From Flavobacteriaceae bacterium (lineage in GTDB: Bacteria; Bacteroidota; Bacteroidia; Flavobacteriales; Flavobacteriaceae): DNA of 8,558 nucleotides. Numbering within the stretch: position 1 is the first letter of the stretch; each line of letters opens with the position of its first letter. The notes under the pieces are model-generated. The model saw only the letters and a program-made list of their open reading frames with translations, did no database searches and was not told the DNA's origin. The translations under genes were made by a program, and so were the position numbers. The stretch is from NCBI GenBank assembly GCA_003533785.1, contig DQCR01000063.1, positions 1 through 8,558 on the forward strand, given 5' to 3'. Positions 1 to 6,393 of this stretch are shown here, one piece after another.

Positions 1-354
1 GGTTGGCATCCGTCTTTTTTAACTGAAGTGATGCTGCTTAACATCAACTTTCCTGTTCGTATAGGGGCCGCAACGGTTATGCCTGGCGATGTGGTCTTGG
101 CCAAAAAAGAAGGAGTAATTTTTATCCCCGCACATTTGGCTGAAAAAGTTGTCGTTACCTCCGAAGTGGTTCGCCTGCGCGATCTCTTTGGGATTAGTAG
201 ATTGAAGGAAGGTGTTTATTCTCCAGGGCAAATAGATGCTAAATGGACCGATGCAATAGAAAAAGATTTTTCAAATTGGTTAAAAGATCATATGGACGAG
301 TTACCCGTACCAAAAGATCAAATCAAAGCCTTATTGGAAAAAAGAACTTGGTAA
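1..354 (+). CDS. RraA family protein (HMG/CHA aldolase-like), C-terminal part only
   Basis: The reading frame is open from the first base, so the gene starts upstream and only its last 117 residues are visible. The segment PVRIGAATVMPGDVV followed by KKEGVIFIPAHLAEKVV matches the end of the RraA fold, where the usual motif is V-x-PGD...D-x-DGV-x-x-x-P; here the acidic position is Glu. Family members include 4-hydroxy-4-methyl-2-oxoglutarate aldolases, which cleave 4-hydroxy-2-oxo acids to pyruvate and a carbonyl compound, and the RNase E inhibitor RraA. The catalytic Arg-Asp region lies upstream and cannot be checked. The roughly 65-residue tail after the core, ending LPVPKDQIKALLEKRTW, is longer than in E. 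coli RraA and recalls the larger environmental RraA-like proteins. The next gene starts 31 bases downstream on the same strand, so co-transcription is likely. Aldolase activity and cell location are inferred, not shown. Confidence 0.85.
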   Translation, partial: GWHPSFLTEVMLLNINFPVRIGAATVMPGDVVLAKKEGVIFIPAHLAEKVVVTSEVVRLRDLFGISRLKEGVYSPGQIDAKWTDAIEKDFSNWLKDHMDELPVPKDQIKALLEKRTW

Positions 355-385
355 CTAATAAATTAACAATCAAATATTAATAGAT

Positions 386-853
386 ATGAAACTAAATGAA
401 CAAAGAAGATCCAGTTTAAAAAAAATAGCCTTTGCTGTGACTGGAATTTTTGGCTTTGGTGTTGCTAAAGCCGCAGAAGGTACCCCTTCTAAAAAAGTGG
501 TGGGAACAGTTGTCAAAGACCAAAATATTCCGCTATTTTCTGGGGCAGTCAAACACGGTAATACACTCTATATTGCTGGAAAAGGAGCCCATTTTGAGGG
601 AGATATCAAAGCCCATACCGACCATGTACTGAAAGAACTGGAAAAAGAGCTGGTCCGCAATGGATCCTCGATGGAACAGGTCTTAAAAGTCAACGTGTAT
701 CTGGCAGATCTGGCCGATTATAAAGGGATGAACGAAGTGTTTCGAGGACGTTTTGGGGACAGCCCACCCGTTCGTACTACTGTGGCTACTTACGGAGGAG
801 TTCCTGGGAATTCACTTGTGGAAATGGACTGTATCGCTGCTGTAAACTCTTAA
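386..853 (+). CDS. Exported RidA (YjgF/YER057c/UK114) family enamine/imine deaminase
   Basis: This 155-residue protein has a signal peptide followed by a complete RidA domain (about residues 38-153). RidA proteins hydrolyse reactive enamines and imines, such as 2-aminoacrylate, released by PLP enzymes. Visible family landmarks are the GNTLYIAGKGA strand, Arg130 in PPVRTTVAT (the carboxylate-binding Arg of the family) and Glu146 in LVEMDCIAA (the catalytic-site Glu). The usual P-Y-S-x-A motif reads PLFSGA, so the conserved Tyr is replaced. The N-terminus QRRSSLKK (residues 6-13), then a hydrophobic stretch and an AKA cleavage site near residue 29, looks like a somewhat degenerate twin-arginine signal. 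Classical RidA proteins are cytosolic and about 128 residues long, so the N-terminal extension is unusual. Only 10 bases separate it from the PLP enzyme gene downstream, which fits a substrate-product partnership. Export and substrate are inferred. Confidence 0.9.
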   Translation: MKLNEQRRSSLKKIAFAVTGIFGFGVAKAAEGTPSKKVVGTVVKDQNIPLFSGAVKHGNTLYIAGKGAHFEGDIKAHTDHVLKELEKELVRNGSSMEQVLKVNVYLADLADYKGMNEVFRGRFGDSPPVRTTVATYGGVPGNSLVEMDCIAAVNS

Positions 854-863
854 ATAAGTAACT

Positions 864-2084
864 ATGATCAACAGAAGAAAACTATTAAAATCCATTACTG
901 CACTGCCTTTTGTAGGAAGCTTTGTAGGGATTCAAGAACTGAGTGCACAAACCTCCGTTACGAAAACGGTAGGAACAGCACTAGAACGTGATTTTTTCAA
1001 AGAATTGGGGCTTCGCACTTTTATCAATGCTGCAGGGACCTATACCTCAATGACGGGTTGTTTAATGCCTAAAGAGGTAACAGATGCCATTGGGTATGGC
1101 GCGACAGAATATGTCAACCTGGACGACCTTCAAGACAAAGTAGGTGAACGCATCGCCGAATTATTATCCTGTGAATACGCTACGGTGACTTCAGGATGTT
1201 TTGGAGCCATGTCCATCGCTATGGCAGGGGTGCTGTGTGGTAACGATCCAAAAAAAGTAAAACAACTGCCCAATACCGAAGGTTGGGCCAATGAGGTTAT
1301 CATTCAAGAAGGACATCAGATTGGCTATGCGCAAGCACTAACCAATGTAGGGGCTAAGGTCGTTTTGGTTAAAACTGCCAAAGAGATGGAAAAAGCCATC
1401 AATAAAAAAACAGCCATGATGTGGTTTTTAAATGCCAATACCGAAAACGGTGAAGTGAAATGGGAAGAATTTGTTGCAATAGCTAAGAAACACAACATTC
1501 CAACTTTTATTGACTGTGCAGCAGACGTACCTCCTGTTTCCAATTTATTCCGGTTTACAGAAATGGGATTTGATATGGTAGGTTTTTCGGGAGGAAAAGG
1601 GCTTCGCGGGCCACAAAGTGCAGGGCTTTTATTGGGGAAAAGAAAATACATTGAAGCCGCTCGTATGCACACTCCTCCCCGTGGTGAAACCATTGGAAGA
1701 GGAATGAAGGTCAACAAAGAAGAGGTTTTAGGAATGTTGGTTGCTCTTGAGCTCTATTTAAATAAAGACCATGACAAAGAATGGAAACTTTGGGAAGATC
1801 AAATTGAATTGATCAGTAACAGTGCCCTCGCCGTAGAGGGTGTTCGAACAGAAATTCACGTGCCCAAGCACGCCAATCACGTACCTAGTTTACGAATCCG
1901 ATGGGATGAAAACAAAGTCAAAATTACCGCTGATGAAGCGCGAAGACAGTTGCGTGAAGGTCACCCTTCGATTCAAACAGTTGGTAATAAAACTACAATA
2001 GGAATCACCACCTGGATGATGACGCCTGGACAAGAACGGATTGTCGCCAAAAGGGTTCATGAAATTTTAAAAAGTGCGACCTAA
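864..2084 (+). CDS. Tat-exported PLP-dependent enzyme, SelA / D-glucosaminate-6-P ammonia-lyase-like
   Basis: This 406-residue protein is a fold-type I PLP enzyme. The start MINRRKLLKS is a near-consensus twin-arginine signal, with a hydrophobic core and a likely cleavage site at LSA-Q (residues 26-29). The core begins with NAAGTYTSMTG (about 55-65), typical of the selenocysteine-synthase-like group. It continues with a phosphate-binding loop TSGCFGAMS (109-117), Asp217 in FIDCAAD (the probable pyridine-nitrogen contact) and Lys245 in SGGKGLRGPQSAG, the expected Schiff-base lysine. The group includes SelA and D-glucosaminate-6-phosphate ammonia-lyase (DgaE); SelA itself is improbable because an exported enzyme could not act on tRNA and no selenium genes are nearby. 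An ammonia-lyase or eliminase is more plausible, since the adjacent RidA would handle its enamine product. PLP is loaded in the cytoplasm, which would explain use of the Tat route. The substrate is unknown; an aldolase or aminotransferase role is not excluded. Confidence 0.85.
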   Translation: MINRRKLLKSITALPFVGSFVGIQELSAQTSVTKTVGTALERDFFKELGLRTFINAAGTYTSMTGCLMPKEVTDAIGYGATEYVNLDDLQDKVGERIAELLSCEYATVTSGCFGAMSIAMAGVLCGNDPKKVKQLPNTEGWANEVIIQEGHQIGYAQALTNVGAKVVLVKTAKEMEKAINKKTAMMWFLNANTENGEVKWEEFVAIAKKHNIPTFIDCAADVPPVSNLFRFTEMGFDMVGFSGGKGLRGPQSAGLLLGKRKYIEAARMHTPPRGETIGRGMKVNKEEVLGMLVALELYLNKDHDKEWKLWEDQIELISNSALAVEGVRTEIHVPKHANHVPSLRIRWDENKVKITADEARRQLREGHPSIQTVGNKTTIGITTWMMTPGQERIVAKRVHEILKSAT

Positions 2085-2106
2085 AGGCTAGAGATTTCTT
2101 TTTAGA

Positions 2107-4446
2107 TTAAAACACCACAATCTCGTCCGCGTATAAAAATGCAGGTTTTCCTGCATTGATATGCCAAGCGGGCATTTGGAGTACACTTTCTGCATGTACC
2201 TTGATGTAACGTGCCTTTGTGTTGGTAAAAGCAGTGCTAAAGGTGTGAAAAGGTACCTTTACGATATCCGGATTTTTGGCCGGGTCAGGCTCATGTGGAT
2301 TCTGCACATTTACCGCTTCAGAATAGGTTTTTCCATCAGTAGAGAGCGCATAAGAAACAGCCGTAGGAAGTATCAATTGGTGCCAGTTGGCTTGTGCTTG
2401 GACATTGAGGAAGTCCATTTGCACGGTGGTGATCTCTTGGACGGCTCCTAGGTCCAAGACAAAGTCCATATGCACTCCTTTGTAGGAAACCCAATTGGCG
2501 TCCTTATCAGGAAATCTCCAAGACTCAAAAGCGCCAAAAATCCCATCGGTCAGGCGGGAAACTTCCGCTACTCCTCTGCTAGGAGTGGTGATTGGAATTA
2601 TTTTTTTCTGATAGGAAAGGGCCTTCTTCATTTGTTCCATTCGGTCAAACATTCTTTTGAAGTTCAGTCCGTAATCTTCCAAAGTAATGGCACGTTCTCC
2701 GATTCGCTGGATTCCCGCATTTTTGGCTTGCGCTAAGAAATTTGCAACTTTTTCTTTCATTTCGGGTTTTACGATAACCTTCTCCGAACTGTCTAGCGTA
2801 TAAAAACTGCCAGGTGCTCCCAAAGGAATCTGTCCTGCAATTTGAATTTCAGCGATGACTAATGGAAGTCGGGCTTCGCGTATGCGTTTCAAGGTCACTG
2901 GTTCCGTTTCGGTCTCTTGTTCCGCCTGGTCAAACAAACGACTGTACTGCTCCATCATTTCGGGGGACAAATAATTGGCAACCGCATCGCGGGGGTCTCC
3001 AAAAATATTGAGTCTAAAATTGTCTTGTAGTAAGGCTTTTCGCATTTGATCGATATACTGGCGAACAAAAGGGGCTCCAGCGCCATAATAGCCCTGTAGG
3101 AAATCATCGATTATGGCTTCAGGATCGGCTTCGGGGTTCCACATCAACTTGGAAATGAGATAGGCTCTGAGGTGGCCAAACTCTCCTTTGTTTCCCGTGG
3201 CCTGCATAAACAACGCGCCGACGCTATTTTTGATGTAAAACTTAATATTGGGACCAATGGTATGCAAGTTTGGAAAGGGACTTACGGGATTTGCAAATTG
3301 TATGTTGTAGTCCCAGATCAAAATGTCTTCACTCATTTTTCCCCAGTCTTCTAAGTCTTTGGTAAAGGCTGGGTCGGTATCAAAAACCGGTTTTTCTCTG
3401 GTGCTTTCAATGTTGCAGAGCATGATGTTCACATTGGGTTCCGCGAGGATGTTACTGGGTGCGGCCCGAGTATACCAATAGGCTAAAGTGGAAATAATCT
3501 TGTCTGGAAATTCTCGTGCTACTTTGTTGACAAACCAAATCATAGATCCGCTGGGGAGGTTGCCGTATTTTTTATTTAGCACAGTACAGGGCCCGCATTG
3601 GCAGTATTTGTCGTTGTCGTTTTGACTTACTGACCAATATTTTGCTTTCGGATTTGCTTCAATTCGTTTGCGTAGATCTGTTACCAAGGTTTGGAACATC
3701 GCTTCGTTAGACAAACACAATTGGGTTACTGGATTTCGTTCTCCATCGATCAAAGAAAAATATTCGGGATGGGTTTTCCCGTATTTTTCTGCAGGAACTA
3801 AAACCTCAAAGGTATGTACAAAAAGACCCCAAGTATCTCTTGAAGAAAGTTTGTGCCAAGCGGCATATTCTTCATCACGGGCGTCATAATACGAGGTGGT
3901 TCGGTATTTAATCACCGGAATTTTTATTTCATTCTCTGGAAGGGTAAAGGAAGCTGTCACAGGGGGCAGCACCTCGTCATCCGAACTGTATTTTCGGAAA
4001 CCAAAAAATTCCAATAGCGAATAAATCCCATAAAGCAATCCTTTTTCAGATCCCCCTGTAAGTAAAAAGTCATTTCCCAAACGATGGAATTGATAGCCTT
4101 CTTCTTCTAGGAGTTTAGTGTCCAGAGCAGCAGACTGGGCTGCTTGGGTGTTTCCTAGATAAATTGCATTTTCACCTTGATAGCGGTCTTCACCAACAAC
4201 AGTTAGTGCTGGGCTTGCAATTTTGGATAAAAAAGTACGCAATTCTGCAGCAGCTTTTTGCTCTAGGGGACTTGCCTCTTTAGGAATGACTATACTGAAG
4301 TTTGTACTCCCTTCTAGAATCAATTTTTTTAGTGTGCCAAAATCCCCGTTACACGCATAATGTGACAAGGTCGCTATTCCTCCCAATGCTAATCCTGAGG
4401 TTTTTAAAAATGTAGCGCGTGAAATCGGGGTTTTTTTAGTCTTCAT
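2107..4446 (-). CDS. DUF4838 protein with GH67-like N-terminal and discoidin-like C-terminal domains
   Basis: This is a 779-residue exported protein. The N-terminus SRATFLKTSGLALGG resembles a Tat signal, but the second Arg is Ala11. Cys32 in HYACNGD could be a weak lipobox. Residues about 48-170 resemble the alpha-beta domain that precedes catalytic barrels in GH67 and GH20 enzymes (EQKAAAELRTFLSKI, then AIYLGNT, then GSEKGLLYGIYSLLE). Residues about 205-470 are the DUF4838 region, with WGLFVHTF, HPEYFSL, SVSQNDND, the cysteine cluster CQCGPC (282-287) and MWNPEADPE. Residues about 625-779 form a discoidin or F5/8-C-like module (LTDGIFGAF, then SWRFPD, VLDLG, KARYIKVHAES), a common carbohydrate-binding fold. 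A glycoside-active or glycan-binding role in the periplasm or on the surface is inferred, and no catalytic residues are assigned. It converges on the PLP-enzyme operon, with 22 bases between the stop codons and no convincing terminator hairpin. Confidence 0.85.
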   Translation of the reverse strand: MKTKKTPISRATFLKTSGLALGGIATLSHYACNGDFGTLKKLILEGSTNFSIVIPKEASPLEQKAAAELRTFLSKIASPALTVVGEDRYQGENAIYLGNTQAAQSAALDTKLLEEEGYQFHRLGNDFLLTGGSEKGLLYGIYSLLEFFGFRKYSSDDEVLPPVTASFTLPENEIKIPVIKYRTTSYYDARDEEYAAWHKLSSRDTWGLFVHTFEVLVPAEKYGKTHPEYFSLIDGERNPVTQLCLSNEAMFQTLVTDLRKRIEANPKAKYWSVSQNDNDKYCQCGPCTVLNKKYGNLPSGSMIWFVNKVAREFPDKIISTLAYWYTRAAPSNILAEPNVNIMLCNIESTREKPVFDTDPAFTKDLEDWGKMSEDILIWDYNIQFANPVSPFPNLHTIGPNIKFYIKNSVGALFMQATGNKGEFGHLRAYLISKLMWNPEADPEAIIDDFLQGYYGAGAPFVRQYIDQMRKALLQDNFRLNIFGDPRDAVANYLSPEMMEQYSRLFDQAEQETETEPVTLKRIREARLPLVIAEIQIAGQIPLGAPGSFYTLDSSEKVIVKPEMKEKVANFLAQAKNAGIQRIGERAITLEDYGLNFKRMFDRMEQMKKALSYQKKIIPITTPSRGVAEVSRLTDGIFGAFESWRFPDKDANWVSYKGVHMDFVLDLGAVQEITTVQMDFLNVQAQANWHQLILPTAVSYALSTDGKTYSEAVNVQNPHEPDPAKNPDIVKVPFHTFSTAFTNTKARYIKVHAESVLQMPAWHINAGKPAFLYADEIVVF

Positions 4447-4552
4447 ACTGACGTCTTTAAAATCGTTATTTAAAAGAAAAAGATTCCTTACGGTTTCTTT
4501 TCACTGTATCAAGTTAACAGTTTTTTTGTGAAAAAAGTCTTGGCGCTTTGCT

Positions 4553-5038
4553 TTATAAAATGGGGCCGTTTAGCACATTATTAATCGCAGAAACACTGCC
4601 ACTAAGAGAGTTATATCCCTGAATGACTTGGTGTTCCGCTCGTATCGTCAGGGTACATGCGTCTCCTCTTTTGAGGATTTTTAAAAATTCCTCAACTTCG
4701 TATTTTTCATTTGAAATAAGGTCTTCCAGTTCTAAAATCCGCAACTGTTTATTTAAAACGAGGGAACGTTTTACTTTAATTTTTCGGTCTGCAATTTCTA
4801 AAAGTACGTAGTACTTTTGATTTCTTTTAAACAGATTTGCCTGTATTGAAAAATCCAATCCCAATTTTCTTGATTTAGAAAGATATAACGTTACGGTATC
4901 CCGAACTTCAAAATCAAACTCCACTGATCCTATCGCTTCTATAGATTTTTTGGCATTATTGACGCGATACTCCCATTGAGAGACTCCTTTGGTAGCAAAA
5001 AGTACTAGTACAAGGACTAGTTTGAGGTGTAATTTCAT
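4553..5038 (-). CDS. Hypothetical secreted protein, 161 residues
   Basis: I do not recognise this family. The protein starts with a standard signal peptide: Lys-rich start, a Leu/Val core at residues 5-14, and likely cleavage around GVSQW (18-22). The mature part is rich in alternating charged and hydrophobic residues, suggesting beta strands, for example TVTLYLSKSRK (48-58) and KYYVLLEIADRKIKVKRS (75-92). It has one Cys (128) and no lipobox, membrane helix or sorting domain, so a soluble periplasmic protein is the simplest reading. The start is supported by the signal peptide and by a TAnnTTTG element about 26 bases upstream. It lies 106 bases before the DUF4838 gene on the same strand, too far apart to assume one operon. 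The upstream neighbour is divergent. Confidence 0.7.
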   Translation of the reverse strand: MKLHLKLVLVLVLFATKGVSQWEYRVNNAKKSIEAIGSVEFDFEVRDTVTLYLSKSRKLGLDFSIQANLFKRNQKYYVLLEIADRKIKVKRSLVLNKQLRILELEDLISNEKYEVEEFLKILKRGDACTLTIRAEHQVIQGYNSLSGSVSAINNVLNGPIL

Positions 5039-5063
5039 TGAATTAATACAGTATAACAGAAAT

Positions 5064-5071
5064 CAAATATA
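5064..5071 (-). promoter_or_regulatory. Bacteroidota-type -7 promoter element for the 4553-5038 gene
   Basis: Read on the minus strand this is TATATTTG, an exact match to the TAnnTTTG -7 consensus used by the Bacteroidota primary sigma factor. It would place transcription start near 5058, giving a leader of about 20 bases before the ATG at 5038. No clear TTTG -33 element is seen at the usual spacing, so the call rests on the -7 box and its position. Confidence 0.5.
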
Positions 5072-5208
5072 CCCAATTACAGAGGAATAACATTCATGCA
5101 ACTTGCTGAATTGAAGGGATTCGAGTCCATTTATTTACTAATTACTTAAAGGAATAGGCACGATTGTATTGGGTTAACTGATTGGTTGAAGATCCTTTGT
5201 ACTGAAGA

Positions 5209-5241
5209 TTTGGATTTATTACCTAACAAATCTTACTTTTA
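5209..5241 (+). promoter_or_regulatory. Candidate promoter for the 5267-5664 small-gene unit
   Basis: TTTG at 5209-5212 could be a -33 element. It is followed after 21 bases by TACTTTTA at 5234-5241, which matches TAnnTTTG in all but the last position. Initiation would fall near 5248, about 20 bases before the ATG at 5267. The arrangement is typical of Bacteroidota, but a match in AT-rich DNA could occur by chance. Confidence 0.4.
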
Positions 5242-5266
5242 GGTCTAAATCTAAATCGCAGGAATT

Positions 5267-5464
5267 ATGAAAAATTATTTGATCCCCCTTTCTATTCTCA
5301 TCGGTGCACTTTTTATTGGAATTGCTTTAGTACGTTCAAGCAAGTCGGAACAGTATGAATATGTAAAAGAGAATGTTGTTTTTGATAAAAGTAGTGGCAA
5401 GACGTACTTCACCGATCAAAAGCAGTATATCGATATCAAAGGAGATCGTTATCAATTTGACTAA
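5267..5464 (+). CDS. Small single-pass membrane protein, 65 residues, unknown function
   Basis: The protein has one hydrophobic segment at about residues 5-22 (LIPLSILIGALFIGIALV) followed directly by a basic Arg-Ser-Ser-Lys stretch and a hydrophilic tail of about 40 residues rich in Tyr, Lys and Asp. By the positive-inside rule the basic flank after the helix would favour a cytoplasmic C-terminus, although the segment could also act as an uncleaved signal anchor. No family is recognised. Support for it being a real gene comes from the coherent membrane-protein composition, a candidate promoter ending about 26 bases upstream, AGGA near 5260, and a second small envelope-protein gene starting 23 bases downstream. 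Confidence 0.6.
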   Translation: MKNYLIPLSILIGALFIGIALVRSSKSEQYEYVKENVVFDKSSGKTYFTDQKQYIDIKGDRYQFD

Positions 5465-5487
5465 AAAAAAACTGTTTTAAAAACGTT

Positions 5488-5664
5488 ATGAAAAAATTCG
5501 TTGTTTTAATTGTTCTGGTTGGATTAACACAGTGGTCTTGTGTAAAAGACGAGGATGCTCCTGCTATCATTCCACCTTCTCCTGGAAATGATGGAGGTAC
5601 TGCTTTAAAAGAATCATATCCTTCGTATTCTAACATTTTTTCTACTACTAAATTTACAATATAA
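5488..5664 (+). CDS. Small lipoprotein with surface-export signal, 58 residues
   Basis: An ATG at 5488 opens a 58-codon frame ending at TAA 5662-5664. The N-terminus MKKFVVLIVLVGLTQWSC is a lipoprotein signal peptide with Cys18 as the lipidated residue; the lipobox QWSC is loose but acceptable for this phylum. The next residues, VKDED, match the X-K-(D/E)2-X lipoprotein export signal described in Capnocytophaga, which sends lipoproteins to the outer face of the outer membrane. The mature peptide is only about 40 residues, with a Pro/Gly-rich part (IIPPSPGNDGG) and a Ser/Tyr-rich tail. It may be a genuine short surface lipoprotein or the leftover front of a longer one; no continuation is visible before the convergent gene that ends at 5699. 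It follows the 65-residue gene by 23 bases and is probably co-transcribed with it. Confidence 0.6.
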   Translation: MKKFVVLIVLVGLTQWSCVKDEDAPAIIPPSPGNDGGTALKESYPSYSNIFSTTKFTI

Positions 5665-5698
5665 TACACTCCTTAGTATTGCGAATTTATATCATAGG

Positions 5699-6391
5699 CT
5701 AATTTGTTCTAAAAGAATAAACTCCTGAGCTGGATTGATTCCCGCTGTCATCTATTGCGATGATTTTCCAATAATAAGTGACGTTGTTTTCCACTTCTAA
5801 TTCTAGACTAGTTTGTTCTTCTTGATAGTCAATTGTTTCAATACGTGTACTGGCGTCGTTTTGATCTAGGTATACTTCAAACTGAACTAGATCCCCATCT
5901 ACATCGGAAGCGTTCCACCTTAGGATAATCAAATTATTGACCCCTGGCGTGACGTTCGCTCCAGAACGAGGGGAAGTCAGTTCTGAGGGAAACGGAGCGT
6001 AATTTATAATTGCGTCTCCCGCTAAATAAAACTTCCAGGAGCTACTCTCTGCAGCAGTTGTGCTTGTCTCCCCAATACTTTTTACAAGCCAGCTGTAAGG
6101 TTCAGCTTTGGTAAGTGCTACTGTGGTTTGATTGGAAGCCGCGGTAAAAGTTTGAGAAGATTGCGTCAGTAAATTGGTCACCACTACCTCGTAGGAAACT
6201 GCGTTTGTAGCTTCAGACCAACTAAAATTAACGTTGCTTTGGGTGTCATTTATGGGGGTTCCGTCCAAACAGGTTTCGTTATCAGCAGGGCTTATCAATG
6301 TAGCAATTCCAGGGTCAACAGGGACTGGATCTTTTGCACAACTGCTTAGAATAAAAATTAAACCTCCAATAAATAATGCAACTCTTTTCAT
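5699..6391 (-). CDS. Lipoprotein with two fibronectin type III-like domains
   Basis: This 230-residue protein begins with a lipoprotein signal (lipobox LSSC, Cys18). After the Cys come AKDPV, a partial match to the K-(D/E)2 surface-export signal. Two beta-sandwich repeats follow at about residues 31-122 and 137-229. Each starts LISPADN or LTSPRSG, has a central Trp (FSWSEA, LRWNASD), a SYEVVVTN or FEVYLDQN strand and a late aromatic-Trp strand (YSWLVKS, YYWKIIA), which is the fibronectin III pattern. There are no catalytic motifs, so an adhesive or scaffolding role at the cell surface is inferred. The start codon lies 2 bases after the stop of the T9SS-exported protein, so the two are almost certainly one operon. 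From memory of flavobacterial genomes, a lipoprotein of this type often follows such large T9SS surface proteins, suggesting it anchors or partners them. Confidence 0.8.
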   Translation of the reverse strand: MKRVALFIGGLIFILSSCAKDPVPVDPGIATLISPADNETCLDGTPINDTQSNVNFSWSEATNAVSYEVVVTNLLTQSSQTFTAASNQTTVALTKAEPYSWLVKSIGETSTTAAESSSWKFYLAGDAIINYAPFPSELTSPRSGANVTPGVNNLIILRWNASDVDGDLVQFEVYLDQNDASTRIETIDYQEEQTSLELEVENNVTYYWKIIAIDDSGNQSSSGVYSFRTN

Positions 6392-6393
6392 AT

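Noticed and set aside
1325..1717. Minus-strand 130-codon frame inside the PLP enzyme gene
   Set aside because: It lies opposite the conserved PLP-binding region and has no signal, motif or regulatory context of its own.
2085..2106. Shared terminator between the convergent genes ending at 2084 and 2107
   Set aside because: There is a T-rich stretch but no inverted repeat that I can pair.
2161..2736. Plus-strand open frames of 96 and 88 codons opposite the DUF4838 gene
   Set aside because: They lie opposite the discoidin-like domain and the region before it, whose protein motifs are clear; the compositions are not protein-like.
4515..4552. Possible terminator downstream of the 161-residue gene (run of T, CAC, run of A)
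   Set aside because: The stem would be purely A-T with a short loop and a mismatch next to it, and no GC-rich hairpin is present, so it cannot be told from AT-rich background.
5663..5680. Hairpin AATAC...GTATT between the convergent genes at 5664 and 5699
   Set aside because: The stem has only five mostly A-T pairs and no T-run in the right place; too weak to call a terminator.
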